A stretch of DNA of 64,000 nt from Denticeps clupeoides (taxonomy: Eukaryota > Chordata > Actinopteri > Clupeiformes > Denticipitidae), in NCBI RefSeq assembly GCF_900700375.1, contig NW_021629846.1:1-64000 (forward strand), read 5' to 3'. The notes below the pieces were generated by a model, which was not told the DNA's origin, did not search any database, and saw nothing but the letters and a program-made list of their open reading frames with translations. The position numbers and the translations under genes were made by a program. This document shows, piece by piece, positions 45,643-57,974 of this stretch (its first letter is position 1; the number at the start of each line of letters is the position of its first letter).

Positions 45643-46580
45643 GAATGCACCAAATTAAAATCTTTAGTGGCCTCTGTAATCCAGATTTGGCCAAGAAGAT
45701 TGCAAAACACTTTGGAGAGGAATTGGGGAATATTCAGATAAACCGCTTCCTCAGCCAAGAACTCCACGTGAAGGTGGCAGAAGATATTTGCGGGAAAGAC
45801 GTGTACGTGATCCAGAGCTGCTGCAGTTCAGATGACCTGCTGGAGCTGCTGATCATGATTGATACGTGTAGGAACGCCTTGGCCTGGCGGGTCACCGCCG
45901 TCATCCCTTACCTCACGTACATGCGCCAACACACTCAGTTCCAGTACGGTGACCCCCTCACTGCCAAGATGCTTCCACGGTTGCTGAAGGCGGCTGGAGC
46001 AGACCATGTGATGACCATGGACCTCAACTGCTCGTCTGTGGTGGACCAGACTCACATTTCAATGGAAAACATCTCAGCAGAACCTGCTATGGTCCAGTGG
46101 ATTAAGCAGAATATTCTGGAATGGAAGGACAAAGGCATCATCTTGTCTACGGATGACGTAGGGGGTGAGAGGGGCATGTCCATTGCCTGCTAGCTAGGAG
46201 TGGACCATGACATCATATTCCTATTAAAAAAGAACTGCAACGAGACGGACAGCATGAAGCTAGATGTGTCCAGAGTCATAGATTAGGAGACCATACTGGT
46301 CAATGACATGGCAGACACCTGCATGACCCTCCATGTGGCCAACGAGCTACTGTCACAACAGGCCACCAAGAGCTATGCCCTTGTGACCCATGGTATCTTC
46401 TCACACTTCAGCGTAACACTCCTTAATAGAACAAACTTTTTGAGGGTTGTGGTCACCAACACCCTCCCGCAGTTTTAGAACACGCAGCTGTGCCCCAAAT
46501 TAGTGGTGCTGGACGTCGCTCCAATCCTGGCCGAGGCCATCTTCCGGCGCAGGTCCGAGCACTTACCCATCATGAAGAGC
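45643..46580 (+). pseudogene. Processed pseudogene of phosphoribosyl-pyrophosphate synthetase
   Basis: An intronless copy with PRPS1/2 order: IKIFSGLCNPDLAKKIAKHFG, ELLIMIDTCRNA, RVTAVIPYLTYMRQ, AGADHVMTMDL, ISAEPAMVQWIKQNILEW, then LVNDMADTC, THGIFSHFSVTLLNRTNF, VVVTNTLPQ and LDVAPILAEAIFRR. The catalytic flexible-loop and PRPP-site residues are altered. Frame is open to 46193, then broken by TAG at 46190s, TAG near 46284 and others. It is strongly diverged from PRPS, so it is an old, dead retrocopy; the region after 46580 no longer matches. Confidence 0.9.
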
Positions 46581-46899
46581 CTGAGTCCCTCACAGGGCAC
46601 CAGGTTCCCTTGGATGTTCTCTCTGGTGTCCAGCATGATGCTCTTCTTATAAACCCCAGCAGCGAAGAAGACCAAGTTCTCATCAATTGTTTGAAAGCGA
46701 TTGTCATTGTGAAACCTCTGATTATGCGGCCGGTTCCTTAACCTACCACTGCCACCATGCTGAAGATTTTTTTTTACGAAGAAGCAGAACGTTTTAACTG
46801 GAAAGGTCGGATCCAGCCTTCTTCATTGGGATTGGTAAAACCACGGATGACCTTTGACCTACAAGAACAGCACAAGAACTCATAATAAAGGTTCTAAAA

Positions 46900-47105
46900 A
46901 GCAAGTTTATTTCTGACAAGGCAAAAAAAAGACTGTTGTGAGCAGCGGTTAAAAACAGGAAGATTTTACATTTAATGTACTGGTGTTGGCCATTGTGGTC
47001 AATTTGGTTTCATTTGTAAGATCTGGACCAAGAATGGGTTCCTATTTGTTGTAGAAAGCCCCATTTCAAGACATGTCAGGTATCACTAGTTCATATAAAC
47101 GATTA
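46900..47105. other. Non-coding AT-rich stretch
   Basis: Nothing recognisable between the PRPS retrocopy and the LINE fragment. Confidence 0.5.
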
Positions 47106-47107
47106 CA

Positions 47108-47720
47108 TTTACATTTAAGGCATTAGACGCCCTGATCCAGAGCGACTTTCAACGTGCTTCCATGTCACCATGGATGAAGATTGTATGAATACAATCTTTC
47201 ATTCACTCTGTTCTAGTTTCTATACAGAAGAAGGTTACAAGTTCATCTAAATCTTCTCTAAAGAGGAAGGTCTTGAGCTGCCGTGTGAAGGTGCTCAGTG
47301 ACTGAGCTGGAAGTTCATTCCACCACCGAGGGGCCAAGACGGAGAAGAGTCTAGATGAGCGTCTTCCTTTTACCTTCAGAGATGGAGGGACCAGGCGAGC
47401 AGTACTGGAGGCTCGGAGTATACCAGGTGCAGTGCGAGGTGTAATAAGGGCTGTGAGGTAGGATGGTGCTACTCCATGTTTGGCTTTGTAGGCCAGCATC
47501 AGTATTTTGAACCTGATGTGTGCAGCTACTGGGTATCAGTGGAGGGAACGTAGCAGAGGGGCGGTGTGGAGAACTTGGGAAGGTTGAAGATCAGTCGTGC
47601 TGCTGCATTTTGTATGAGTTGTAGAGGTGGGATGGTACATAGAGGTATGATCAGATTCTGGTGGACAACCGATGGCACGTCTGGGTTTATGAGCAATATG
47701 AGGACATTTCGGCACCAGTT
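47108..47720 (-). mobile_element. LINE 3' end (reverse-transcriptase tail domain)
   Basis: On the minus strand: NAAARLIFNLPKFS, then MLAYKAKHGVAPSYLTALI, RLVPPSLKVKGRRSSRLFSVL, APRWWNELPAQSL and TRQLKTFLFREDL. This is the usual end of a fish L2/CR1-like reverse transcriptase, with frame changes. Its 3' tail at 47108-47150 (reversed GAGCGACTTT-type sequence next to GGCATTTAAATGTAAATG) is the tail of SINE family 2. Confidence 0.85.
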
Positions 47721-47907
47721 CACAGTTCAATGTATAATCCTAACAAAGCATAACATATTTAAATATGTGTAAAGTCACCGAGAACGCAAAGCCAGTAACA
47801 ACCGAGTAAAATTGTATTCTGACAAATACATACATGCATGTTAAAACCGGGGAAATGGGTTGGGAACCACCGGTCGAGTGGCTTTTTATATGGGGTTCTG
47901 GATATTG

Positions 47908-48032
47908 GGTCTTATCCAGAGCGACTTACAGTCAGTAGTTACAGGGACAGTCCCCCCCTGGGTGTCCTGCTCAGGGACACGATGGTAGTAAGTGGGGTTT
48001 GAACCTGGATGTGTTACCCGCTAGGTCACTAC
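47908..48032 (-). repeat. SINE family 2, antisense copy, internally deleted
   Basis: CTTATCCAGAGCGACTTACAG, GTCCTGCTCAGGGACACGATG, GTAAGTGGGGTTTGAACCTG and TTACCCGCTAGGTCACTAC. About 35 nt of the middle and of the head are gone. Confidence 0.85.
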
Positions 48033-48088
48033 ACCCAAATTTCACTGTTTAAGTAACGCCTCCCACACTGAACACCACGGAGCACTTT

Positions 48089-48345
<257 letters not shown>

Positions 48346-48349
48346 CAGA

Positions 48350-49890
48350 AGTTTTCATTCCACGTCTTCCATGATTGAAGTTGTTTCCATCATCTGCAAT
48401 GATAAATACTTCACATTATTATTGGCCAATAATCGTACAGCATGTAAGCAATACAGCACTAACACTATGCTATGCTGTAGGTGTTGAACATGCTCCATGG
48501 ATTCATGTGAATCGTCCTGTAAGTCAAGCTGTATTGCGATACAATTTTGTATTGACTTTGATACCAATTAGATCCAGTTTAAAATCCAGTTTAGCATCTT
48601 GCCGGTTCACAGAATTTTCCGGCAGACTTGAGAAATTTTCATCGGGCATTGCAGCGGGCAGCCCCTCCCCCAGCTACCTGGAGGACCCAATGTTTACATC
48701 GGTAAGTTTGAAATTTCCGCATCGTGACAAGACCGCAAACATCTTGATGTGATGCAGTGATTTACATTCCCTGTAAATCACTGAATAGAATAGAAGGCCT
48801 GAAGAGCGCCCAGCCACGCCGCGCTCCATTAGCCTCACCGGATGCCACGGACAATTGAACCGCGAGGAGAGTTTTCTGGATGGTTTTGACAGGGCAGAGT
48901 ACGTTCGGATTCATTTATTCAACACAGTCGTCCCACGGACTGGAATCCACCTATTAAAACATTCTGCAGCCATGACAACAGAAGACTCTGGAAAAAGCAA
49001 ATAATATAATATAAAAAGTAAAGATAACTTGATTCATAATGTGATTTATTTGCTGTGGCACATTGTTGTTCCTGTTGTTTCCACCACCACTCACCAAAGG
49101 AGCATCGCACCATCCACGTGGTTCTTCTCCTCACCTCCTGTTGGGTCCAGGGCTGTACTGATAATGAGTAGAGAACCGAGACAGGCGGGGACCTGCGAGG
49201 GGACCGGCGTACAGCCAGGTTTAAAAGCGTGGCCTTGTCCCTCACCAGGACGACTTGGGGAACACTGACATTACTAAAACATCATATAGGACATTGTACT
49301 TCCAAATGAAGCATCTGTGAATATAGGGGAGTTGAAAATGTAGATTTATGTCAACCATGCTGAATAACCTACACATTAGTGCTGGTGGAATAATTGTAAA
49401 TCACGAGACTGTAAGTACATTTAACGATTAAGTGACGAACTCACCTTCATATCAACTCGTGCCTGTCCACCGTGGCCCAGTTTACACATTTACACGTCAC
49501 CACCATCAAGCGACGCCGCGTCTACCGTGACCCGGAAATGACGTCAGAACCCACGCATCACATTCCGCCACGGACCGATACCCGAAAATTGAAACTGCGC
49601 TTTATATACATAAAAATGCAACGCAAACTCGCTTCTCACCTTTCCCGCTAGGCCAGGACGGTCACACATCAAGAAAAAACAAGAACAATTCTACGCGTAT
49701 TCGATGATGATTATTGTTACTAGCAGTTGGACTCTTCTAACACATTCCACAGTCTGCTGATGCACTCTGAACGTTCCATTAGGAAGCAGAAATAAAAAAG
49801 ACGAGCAGGGAAAGTAGCGCCATCTGGTGGACAGATACGTGACGGGTCACGGCTGAAATTCGTACGTAGAAACGGGAGGATGGTCAAATA
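48350..49890. other. Non-coding stretch, no gene seen
   Basis: No exon with homology or convincing splice sites. Short ORFs are unsupported. Confidence 0.5.
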
Positions 49891-50475
49891 AAGAACATTT
49901 ATTAAGTTGGGAAGTTACATCTGTTCAAACCTGAGGTGAATAATATCTGTTAAGTCGATGGTAATTTACATCTGTTAAAATCTGAGGTAAATTATATCTG
50001 TTCAAACCTGAGGTGAATAATATCTGTTAAATCGATGGTAATTTACATCTGTTCAAATCTGAGGTAAATTATATCTGTTCAAATCTGAGGTGAATAATAT
50101 CTGTTAAGTCGATGGTAATTTACATCTGTTAAAATCTGAGGTAAATTATATCTGTTCAAATCTGAGGTAAATTATATCTGTTAAGTCGATGGTAATTTAC
50201 ATCTGTTCAAATCTGAGGTAAATTATATCTGTTCAAACCTGAGGTGAATAATATCTGTTAAGTCGATGGTAATTTACATCTGTTCAAATCTGAGGTAAAT
50301 TATATCTGTTCAAACCTGAGGTGAATAATATCTGTTAAATCGATGGTAATTTACATCTGTTCAAATCTGAGGTAAATTATATCTGGTCAAACCTGAGGTG
50401 AATAATATCTGTTAAGTCGATGGTAATTTACATCTGTTCAAATCTGAGGTAAATTATATCTGTTCAAATCTATTC
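49890..50475. repeat. AT-rich minisatellite, about 77-bp unit
   Basis: Three related submotifs of 25-26 nt alternate: ATCTGTTCAAACCTGAGGTG + AATAAT, ATCTGTTAAGTCGATGGTAA + TTTAC and ATCTGTTCAAATCTGAGGTA + AATTAT. About seven higher-order units, some missing one submotif. Non-coding. Confidence 0.93.
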
Positions 50476-50718
50476 ACATTGAAATTTGCACTATAGGCCC
50501 AACATACAGAGTGAACTGTAATAGACATGCAGTATAAGAACATCCTCAGCGAAGAAGTTATGATCTTCTGTCAAAATCTCGAGTTATGTTTTGATTAAAT
50601 ACTAATTAATTTGGTATCTGATATATATTCTAAATCATTATGACTGCAGAATGGTACAAATGGAAAAATGAACTGGTTAAAAATAAAGTGACGTTAAACC
50701 ACCTGCTTTTGTAGGTTT

Positions 50719-50992
50719 TCTGATTGACGTGCACCATGATACAGTGATGGAGGACTGGTGGAACCACCGCCTGTCTGCACCTGCGCAGGCCGTTCTGGCT
50801 GCGCTGAGGCAGCAGCATGCAGGTGAGGTGGACAGCCAGGCGCATATTCCATACCTGAACCTCATCTTGCAGCAGTATGTTACTGTCGACGGCGAGCTCG
50901 ACTGCTGCTTTCAAATCGCGCTTTGGTGAGTTCACAGGTTGCAGAGACTCAAGTCGGCAGAGCTGGAGCAGAACCCAGCAGCTCACCAGCAG
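50719..50992 (+). other. Exon-like ORF, unrecognised
   Basis: Bounded by a TTTTGTAG acceptor and a CAGCAG/GTTAGA donor. The frame reads VHHDTVMEDWWNHRLSAP, AQAVLAALRQQHAGEVDSQA, YLNLILQQYVTVDGELDCCF, then one TGA, then VHRLQRLKSAELEQNPAAHQQ. It looks like real helical protein rather than chance, but I do not recognise it and the TGA breaks it. It could be a decayed exon of a gene once next to poln. Confidence 0.35.
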
Positions 50993-50999
50993 GTTAGAG

Positions 51000-52150
51000 T
51001 CGCTCTTCTACCATTAGCATTTACATTTACGGTATTTATCATACTCTTGTCTTCAATGCCCTGTACAGATACAGATATGCTGTTTAACATCACAAGCCTA
51101 TTACAGCACAGAGAACCTTACCATTAAAAAGCATAAGTAGATAGACAGGAGGGTAAACCGTATTAGGGAGAAGCTGTGTGTATTTAGTTCAGTGAGTCTT
51201 GAATCGTGTAGGACAGTGGTATGAGGTAAAAGAAGCGCGCAAATTCTGTCCAACAGGTCAGTACCAGTAGATGCAGGTCCTCAGTGGGAGATGTCCTCCC
51301 GATACCACCACCACGTGCCTCGGAGCACGGAGGGACAGTTTCTTACAAGGCCGTGTAGCCACTTGGAGACACCGTCGCTTGCAAGCTACACGACCACTCA
51401 AAGAAAGCAACGTCACACCGACAGTCACGGTGAGAGACCAACAGCATACGAGGACAGGAATTTTGGGAATTACTGTAATAGCAGAGACAAACTAACGGTG
51501 AGAACCCAGCTGGCCACTTTTCAACTGGAGAAGGTCAAAGGTCAAGGAAATATCACACTGCCCCAACAGCGCGATGTCAGGAGCCGAACTGATTTCTGTC
51601 CAGACAAATGGCATGTAGGTGGGACGCGGGGGGACAGGAGACAGCCTGAGAAGAGAAAGGAACATTGTGCAATCAACAGAGGTGTATTATTATTAATAAT
51701 ATTAATTATCATATATGTCACAAGCTGGGGTAGTCGAAAAGAATGAAAACTGTCCTTCTTTTCTGTCCCCTTGTCCTCTGCTCACCCAGGCCGCCTTGCC
51801 GTGGTTTTTCCCAGGAGTGAGGTGGCCCCGCCCACCGCCACAGCCCTGCCACACGTACCTCCGCTCCGCAGACAGGTAGAAGTCATCCTCTACCACGTCG
51901 TGGAACCCTGTCGCTGCTCCTCTGTCAGAGTTTATGACTTGTTGGTCTTCTAGGCTGGTGTCTCCGGTGGTGGGCGTCCAGTGGTGTCAGCCGCACCGGT
52001 CTCAGGTACCATAACGCTGTAAAATGAATCCTGCTGCGCTGTACAGTAAACATGTTTACTATATTTACTGTCAAATATAACACCCACCAACAGGCATCTT
52101 TATTTCACGAACCACTGGAATTTTGTTGTTTGTAAAGAAAGAGAAAAAAG
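51000..52150. other. Intergenic stretch upstream of poln
   Basis: Several ORFs of 60-150 codons occur but none has recognisable sequence or a consistent exon chain. Missing 5' exons of poln could lie here. Confidence 0.4.
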
Positions 52151-52154
52151 GCAG

Positions 52155-52352
52155 TGGCGGCCTAGTAAGGACGAGGACTCGTAATCGGAAGGCTGCCGGT
52201 TCAACTTCCGAACCGTCAAGGTGCCACTGAGGTCCCGTCCCCACGCGCTGCTCCCCGGGCGCCTGTCATGGTGCCCACTGCACACCAAGGGTGACGGTTA
52301 AATACAGAGGACACGTTTCGCCGCGTCACCGTGTGCTGCGCTGCACAAACAA
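52155..52352 (+). repeat. SINE family 1, near-full sense copy
   Basis: GGCGGCCTAGTAAGGACGAG head, TCGGAAGGCTGCCGGTTCAAC (B-box), GGTGCCACTGAGGTCCCGTCC, GCTCCCCGGGCGCCTGTCATG and GTGACGGTTAAATACAGAGG. Confidence 0.9.
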
Positions 52353-52409
52353 TACAAAAATGTATAAATACATTATAATTTTTCTTCGTCTAGCACCTAA
52401 CAATCTCTG

Positions 52410-52680
52410 AGCATGCTCTTCACTGACAAGTTCGGCCTTATCAGGTCTCTTAGTTTGTAGACTCAATATTCTATAGAAATGGAACGAGAATTGCTGGTGT
52501 CGTCCTCTTGTAAGTCGCTTTGGATAAAAGCGTCTGCTAAATAAAGTAAAGTAAAGTAAAGTAAAGTAAATTAAAGTAAAGTAAAGTAAAATAAAATAAA
52601 GTAAAGTGAAGTAAAGTAAAGTGAAGTAAAGTAAAGTAAAGTAAAGTAAAGTAAATTAAAGTAAAGTAAAGTAAAGTGTC
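52410..52680 (+). repeat. LINE-related 3' tail with expanded (GTAAA)n
   Basis: 52440-52545 is the reverse complement of 27075-27180 (TTCTATAGAAATGGAACGAG, AAGTCGCTTTGGATAAAAGC, GTCTGCTAAATAAAG). The terminal repeat is expanded to about 135 bp of GTAAA units. It abuts the first visible poln exon. Confidence 0.85.
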
Positions 52681-52759
52681 TCGCAAGTGTCTCGCAATAC
52701 TGACCCTGCCTGCAGCCTTCTTGATGATGGTGGGTGGAAAGCTGCTGTAATTTTGGTCT

Positions 52760-54144
52760 GGGTTCCTTGGAAGATGTTGTGGAGCTGCCTGAGTGCGTCC
52801 CCGCCGCCTCGTCCCCTGGCTCGGGGACCTCGACGAAGAGGAAGAGCAGCGGCGGAACCTCTCCGCTGAGCCCAAAGAGAGAGAAGCCGAGCGAACGTGA
52901 CCGGATTCACATCCACTTCCCCGCGCCACACCGCCCGCAACAGGCCCATGCAGCGCCCAGACTCAGCCTGCCGTTGACCTCTGACCCCTGCGTGTGCGAC
53001 GCGGGCCGGCTGACGGGGCAGGAAAGGAGGGCTTTGCTGGAGGAGGCTTCGCGTGCTCGCGCGCTGGTCCTCACCATGGTGTACCAGGATGGCAGCACGC
53101 AGCTGGACCCAGAGCAGGTGGGACACAGGCCTCGTGTCCCTTTATGTGATTTTGTGGGGTTTTTTTTCATGCTTGTGTGTGTGTACAGAAGGACCACCCC
53201 TGCATGAGTGGCATCCTGGTTCTGATAAAGGCTCATATGGACCTGGCTTGTCCAGAGAGTGGTGCGGAAGGCAAGCTGGTCTACCTACGGCTGGAGAAGA
53301 GGCTGCGCTGGGCCCAGAAGGAGGCCGACCAGAACCCCGATACCTTCACCAGGTTCCGTGTGTGTGTAGGCGGAGCTGTAAAACACTCGTTTGAATGGGG
53401 CGTGTACATGAATCTGTCTGTGTGTCTTATAGGGACCTGATGATGCTGGTGCTGTCGGCTGACATGCAGGTGGTTTGTTACAAAGCCAAAGACCTGCTGC
53501 GCTCGGTGTTACAGCACTTCACACACACACTCAGCTGGAAACAAGGCATGTTAACACACACACACACACACACACTTGTTCAGAGAGAGACCAGAAGAGT
53601 CTGATGTGGTAGTAGCCTAGGGTGTCCCTGAGCAGGACACTTAACCCTGAGTGTCTCCAGGAGGGGTCACTCTGGATAAGGACGTCTGGTAAATGCTGTA
53701 AATGTGAATGTAAAAATGTTAATTTAACAAATGAAATCATTTGGTGGAAAGGGGTCTCCACATTGTCCCAGGTGTCCATAGATGGGGCTGCTTGTTATCT
53801 GGGGATTGTGGGTGTGGCCAGATGTAAAATGTAAATGTGTGTTTGCTCTTTATAGTGGGGTTGTCACAGGTTCTGGACCCCCAGATTGCGGCCTGGTTGC
53901 TGGATCCAGCTGACTCCGCCTCGTGTTTCCAGGAGTTGGTGGACAAGCACTGTCCCCAGACTCCTGGCTCTCTTCCTCCAGCCCGCGATTCCTCTCTGGG
54001 TTCCAGTAGGGTGAGAACCGCAGCGGCGAGATTTCCTTTTATGGGTCGCAGCGCCACTCCACCTCTTCTCTCTCGCAGGTCGCGGCTAATCTACACCTGC
54101 TGTACAGGCTGATGTTCAAGCTGAGGTCCAGGCTGCAGGCATGG

Positions 54145-54179
<35 letters not shown>

Positions 54180-57100
54180 GACACAGTCAGTCAGTCAGTC
54201 AGACGATATGTGTGCCTTCAGGTCACTCGCTTATGGGGTCTTTATTCTCAAATGGAGCACAAGATGATTCCCATTTTGGCAGGTAACACACTCACTGCCA
54301 CACACACGCACACACAAACACACACCAGAAAGTCTGGCTTTGATTTCAGCAAGTATTTTTTATTTGCATGATTAAATAACATGTATATTTACTGAAACAC
54401 ACCTGTATAAATAGAAAAACTTATGTATATACCTGTAAAACTGTTAATACCGGGTTTGCACGGATCCTTAAAAAGTCTTACATTTAATTTTTGAAAATTA
54501 AGGCCTTAAATATAATATAAAATTACTAGTAATCCTTAAATCAAGAGTTAAAGGTCTTTAAAATATTGTATTTACTGGTAACCGCTAAATAATTTGGCAA
54601 ATTTCTAATATGTGTTTTGTATTGGAATTAGCGGAACCACCTATGGGGCCAGACAGCTAAATTCTGCCCTCACCTGTGGACATGTTCACCTTATATTAAA
54701 AAATATGACTGGAATAGCCTAGTTAGGAGGGGAAAGCATGTTCCTACACTTTTTTCTTTTTAATCAAATGAAAGAAGCCTTCAATCTGTCAGAAATCCGC
54801 CAGATTTCCGGGTTCACAAATGCAGTATTTATTACTGCAGGGGGCTTTCGCAAAATAATAATATATTTCTTAAGATAAAATTCCATTAACATTGTATTTT
54901 AGAAGAGCATCTAGCCCTCGCAGCGTCTGCCGAGAATAACTCTGGCCCTTGGACAAATGTAGTTGACAACCCTGATGAAGACCCTAAGGCCTTGAAAAGG
55001 TCTTAAAAAGTCTTGAATTTGGCTCCTGTAATATCTGCTCTTCTTCTTTTATGTTTCAGCCATGGAGAGTTACAGAATCCATGTGGACCGAGAGGCGCTG
55101 AAGAAGACCTCGGGCATGCTGGGGGTACTAACACAGACACACACACACATACATGTACCTCGTACTACCATTGCCCCACTGGAGCTTTTGCAACAGCAGT
55201 GTTTTAAAGGGATTTCTTTTGTGCTAATTTTAAATCCTTACATATCACTGAATCGGCTCTTGTAAGGGTTTGTGACAACATATTTCTAGCAACAGACTCT
55301 GGTGATTGTGTAGTTTTCACGACTGAAGATTTAGGTGGGCGTCAGTGGTCCTCAACTTTTTACATTTTACAAATTGAAACCAGTTCTCTCTGGATCCACG
55401 CCCATGTCTCCGCCCCACTGGGTCACTTCTCTTGTGGGGTTAGTGACGTTCAGAGGGAACAAAATGCAGCAGTATGTAAACATGAGCCCTGCGTACACCA
55501 CTTTGGTTTACTTGTAGTTGTAAAGTGTTCTGTAAAAAAAGTCGAATTGGTTTGCCGATGATCATGTTAATGCAGAATTGAATTAACACCGACAATGATT
55601 TAATCATGGATTAACACATGCAGATAGCGCTTGGCTCACAGGAGGGATGGGATGTTGATCAGCCCTGGCTTGGGTCATTTGGGGTGATGAAGACTGATAA
55701 TATGTGGGACAGAAGAGGGTACAAAGTGTTCAGGGCAATTCCTGGAAAGCCGGAACCCCCCACCCCTCTGATGCGACGCCATTGCTGTGTTTAACCACAA
55801 GGTGTCAGTGTGGGATCAGTGTGAGGTTTTTTAAAAAGTGATATAGGGTGAGACCATATTATTCATATCATGCTGCATTGTACAGCGCGTTTTACATTTG
55901 CACTTTGATTCAGATCAATAGTAAAGAAAGATAAATTATTGCCCCCCCGCCTCCGTCAGTCAAAGCTGAAGCAGCTGGAGCAGGAGGCTCATCTGGCCGC
56001 CGGTCAGCAGTTCCTGGTGTCCAGCAACACTCAGCTCAGAACGGTGGGAAACCTCTATTTTCTACTTGTCTGTGAGTGTGTTTGTGATCATGATGGTCCA
56101 GCTTTTTGTATTCTGTACAATATTCATTTCTTTCTCTGCAGGTTTTGTTTGAGAAGCTGCGTCTGCATGACCGCTGCGAGCAAAAGAAACTTCCCAAGAC
56201 CCTCCTCACGCAGCAGCAGTCAACATCGGAGGCTGTGGTACACACACACACACACACACACAGAACCAGCTCTGTAGGGACACTACGTCACCTTCTCACG
56301 CACCACCCCTCTGTCTGGCAGCTGCTGCAGCTTCAGGACCTCCACCCACTGCCCATGATCGTGTTGGAGTACAGGCAGGTGTGTTGGTGTCTCGTCACAA
56401 AACAGCAGCAACTTAAGAGTGGGTGGGGACGGTGGCAAGAGGGACATTTGAGAAGGCGGAATGAAAAAAGACTGCTTCTCTTCTGCCCAGGTGCACAAGA
56501 TCAAGTCCACGTTTGTGGACGGCATCCTGTCCTGCACCTCCAACATGGTGAGTTTGCAGCACACCGGCTGCTCTGCGGGGTCCTCAGTGTCCCTGCACCG
56601 TGGTGGTGGTTCCATGCAGGGTTCCAAACCCAAAAAGTTCATCGCTTTTACTCACTATAAATGCCATGTCCTTCCCTGTCTGTGTCTTTCAGGCATTTGT
56701 CTCCCCCACATGGAATCAGACAAGGGCTGTGAGTGGCAGACTGTCAGCCAGACATCCAGTGAGTCTCTTCCTGATGATGATGATGATGATGATGATGAGG
56801 ATAATACACATATATGGATGCCAAGTCAGTTCTGATGCTGGGTGGAGGGGTATCAGCCTAAAATGCAGACAAGGGCTGGAAAGTGGGACGATCAAAGAGT
56901 CCCTTCAACTCCAGGCTCCAAGCTGCAAACTAAAACTTGAAGTGACACAACGAAATGTGTCTTCTCCATTTCACCGTCACCCTGAGTGAGCAGTGGGCAC
57001 CATGACAGGCGCCCGGGGACCAGTGTGTGGGGACGGGACCTTCATCAAGCTTTGGGATTTGAACCCACAACCTTTCCGATTACGGGAGTGGTTCCTTAGC

Positions 57101-57929
57101 CACTATAATAAAGTGAAGTGATTGTCACTTGTGATACACAGCAGCACAGCACACGGTGCATACAGTGAAATTTGTCCTCTGCATTTAACCCATCACCTCA
57201 GTGGCACCTTGGCGGATCAGAATTCAAACTGGCAACCTTCTGATTACAGGGCCGCTTCCTTAAACAAAATAATGTGTGTATCACACTCGCCTACGAACCA
57301 GAAGACCCAGGTTCAAACCCCACTCACTACCATCGTGTCCCTGAGCAGGACACTTAACCCTGAGTGTCTCCAGGGGGGGACTGTCCCTGTAACTACTGAC
57401 TGTAAGTCACTCTGGATAAGGGCGTCTGGTAAATGCTGTAAATGGGGTTCATATGAAGATGGGGCTGATATGCACCACCTGTCTGGTACCTGTGTACCAC
57501 CCATACGGGCGTGTTACACTTTTACAGACTGGACTGTAGAGTGTTAAATGATCTGTGGGTTATACATCTGCATTTCACCCTGGTGTATTGGCTTTGTAGA
57601 TGCAGCTGTGATGCTGCGCTCAACACCAACACATTTAAGAGAACTTGCAGAGACAATCCAGAACACAGTGGATTCCAGTGCCACTGAAGTGCTGCTCTCT
57701 GAAGATGTGGTGGGGGTGATCTGCAGCAGAGGCAGAACTCGGGATGTATGGTTCAGCACGTTGTGTGTGTGTGTGTGTGTTGTTGTTGTGAGGACAGAAG
57801 TGTGTGTAATTGTCGGCAGCGCACTCACGCACACTCCTCTAGTCTCTGCTGCCACGTTTGTCAGGTTTGCTGAGTACAGACTGGAAATGTGAGTTCATCT
57901 TAGGTGAGAGAAAAAATCCTTGTCACTAG

Positions 57930-57974
<45 letters not shown>

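Noticed and set aside
50926-50935. Idea that the TGA in the exon-like ORF at 50.7 kb encodes selenocysteine
   Set aside because: No selenoprotein family match and no SECIS-like hairpin noticed; decay or chance is simpler.
51846-51945. Minus-strand exon-like stretch reading GFHDVVEDDFYLSAERR with a GTACGT donor
   Set aside because: No partner exon in phase could be found nearby and the sequence is not recognised; too weak to list as a gene.
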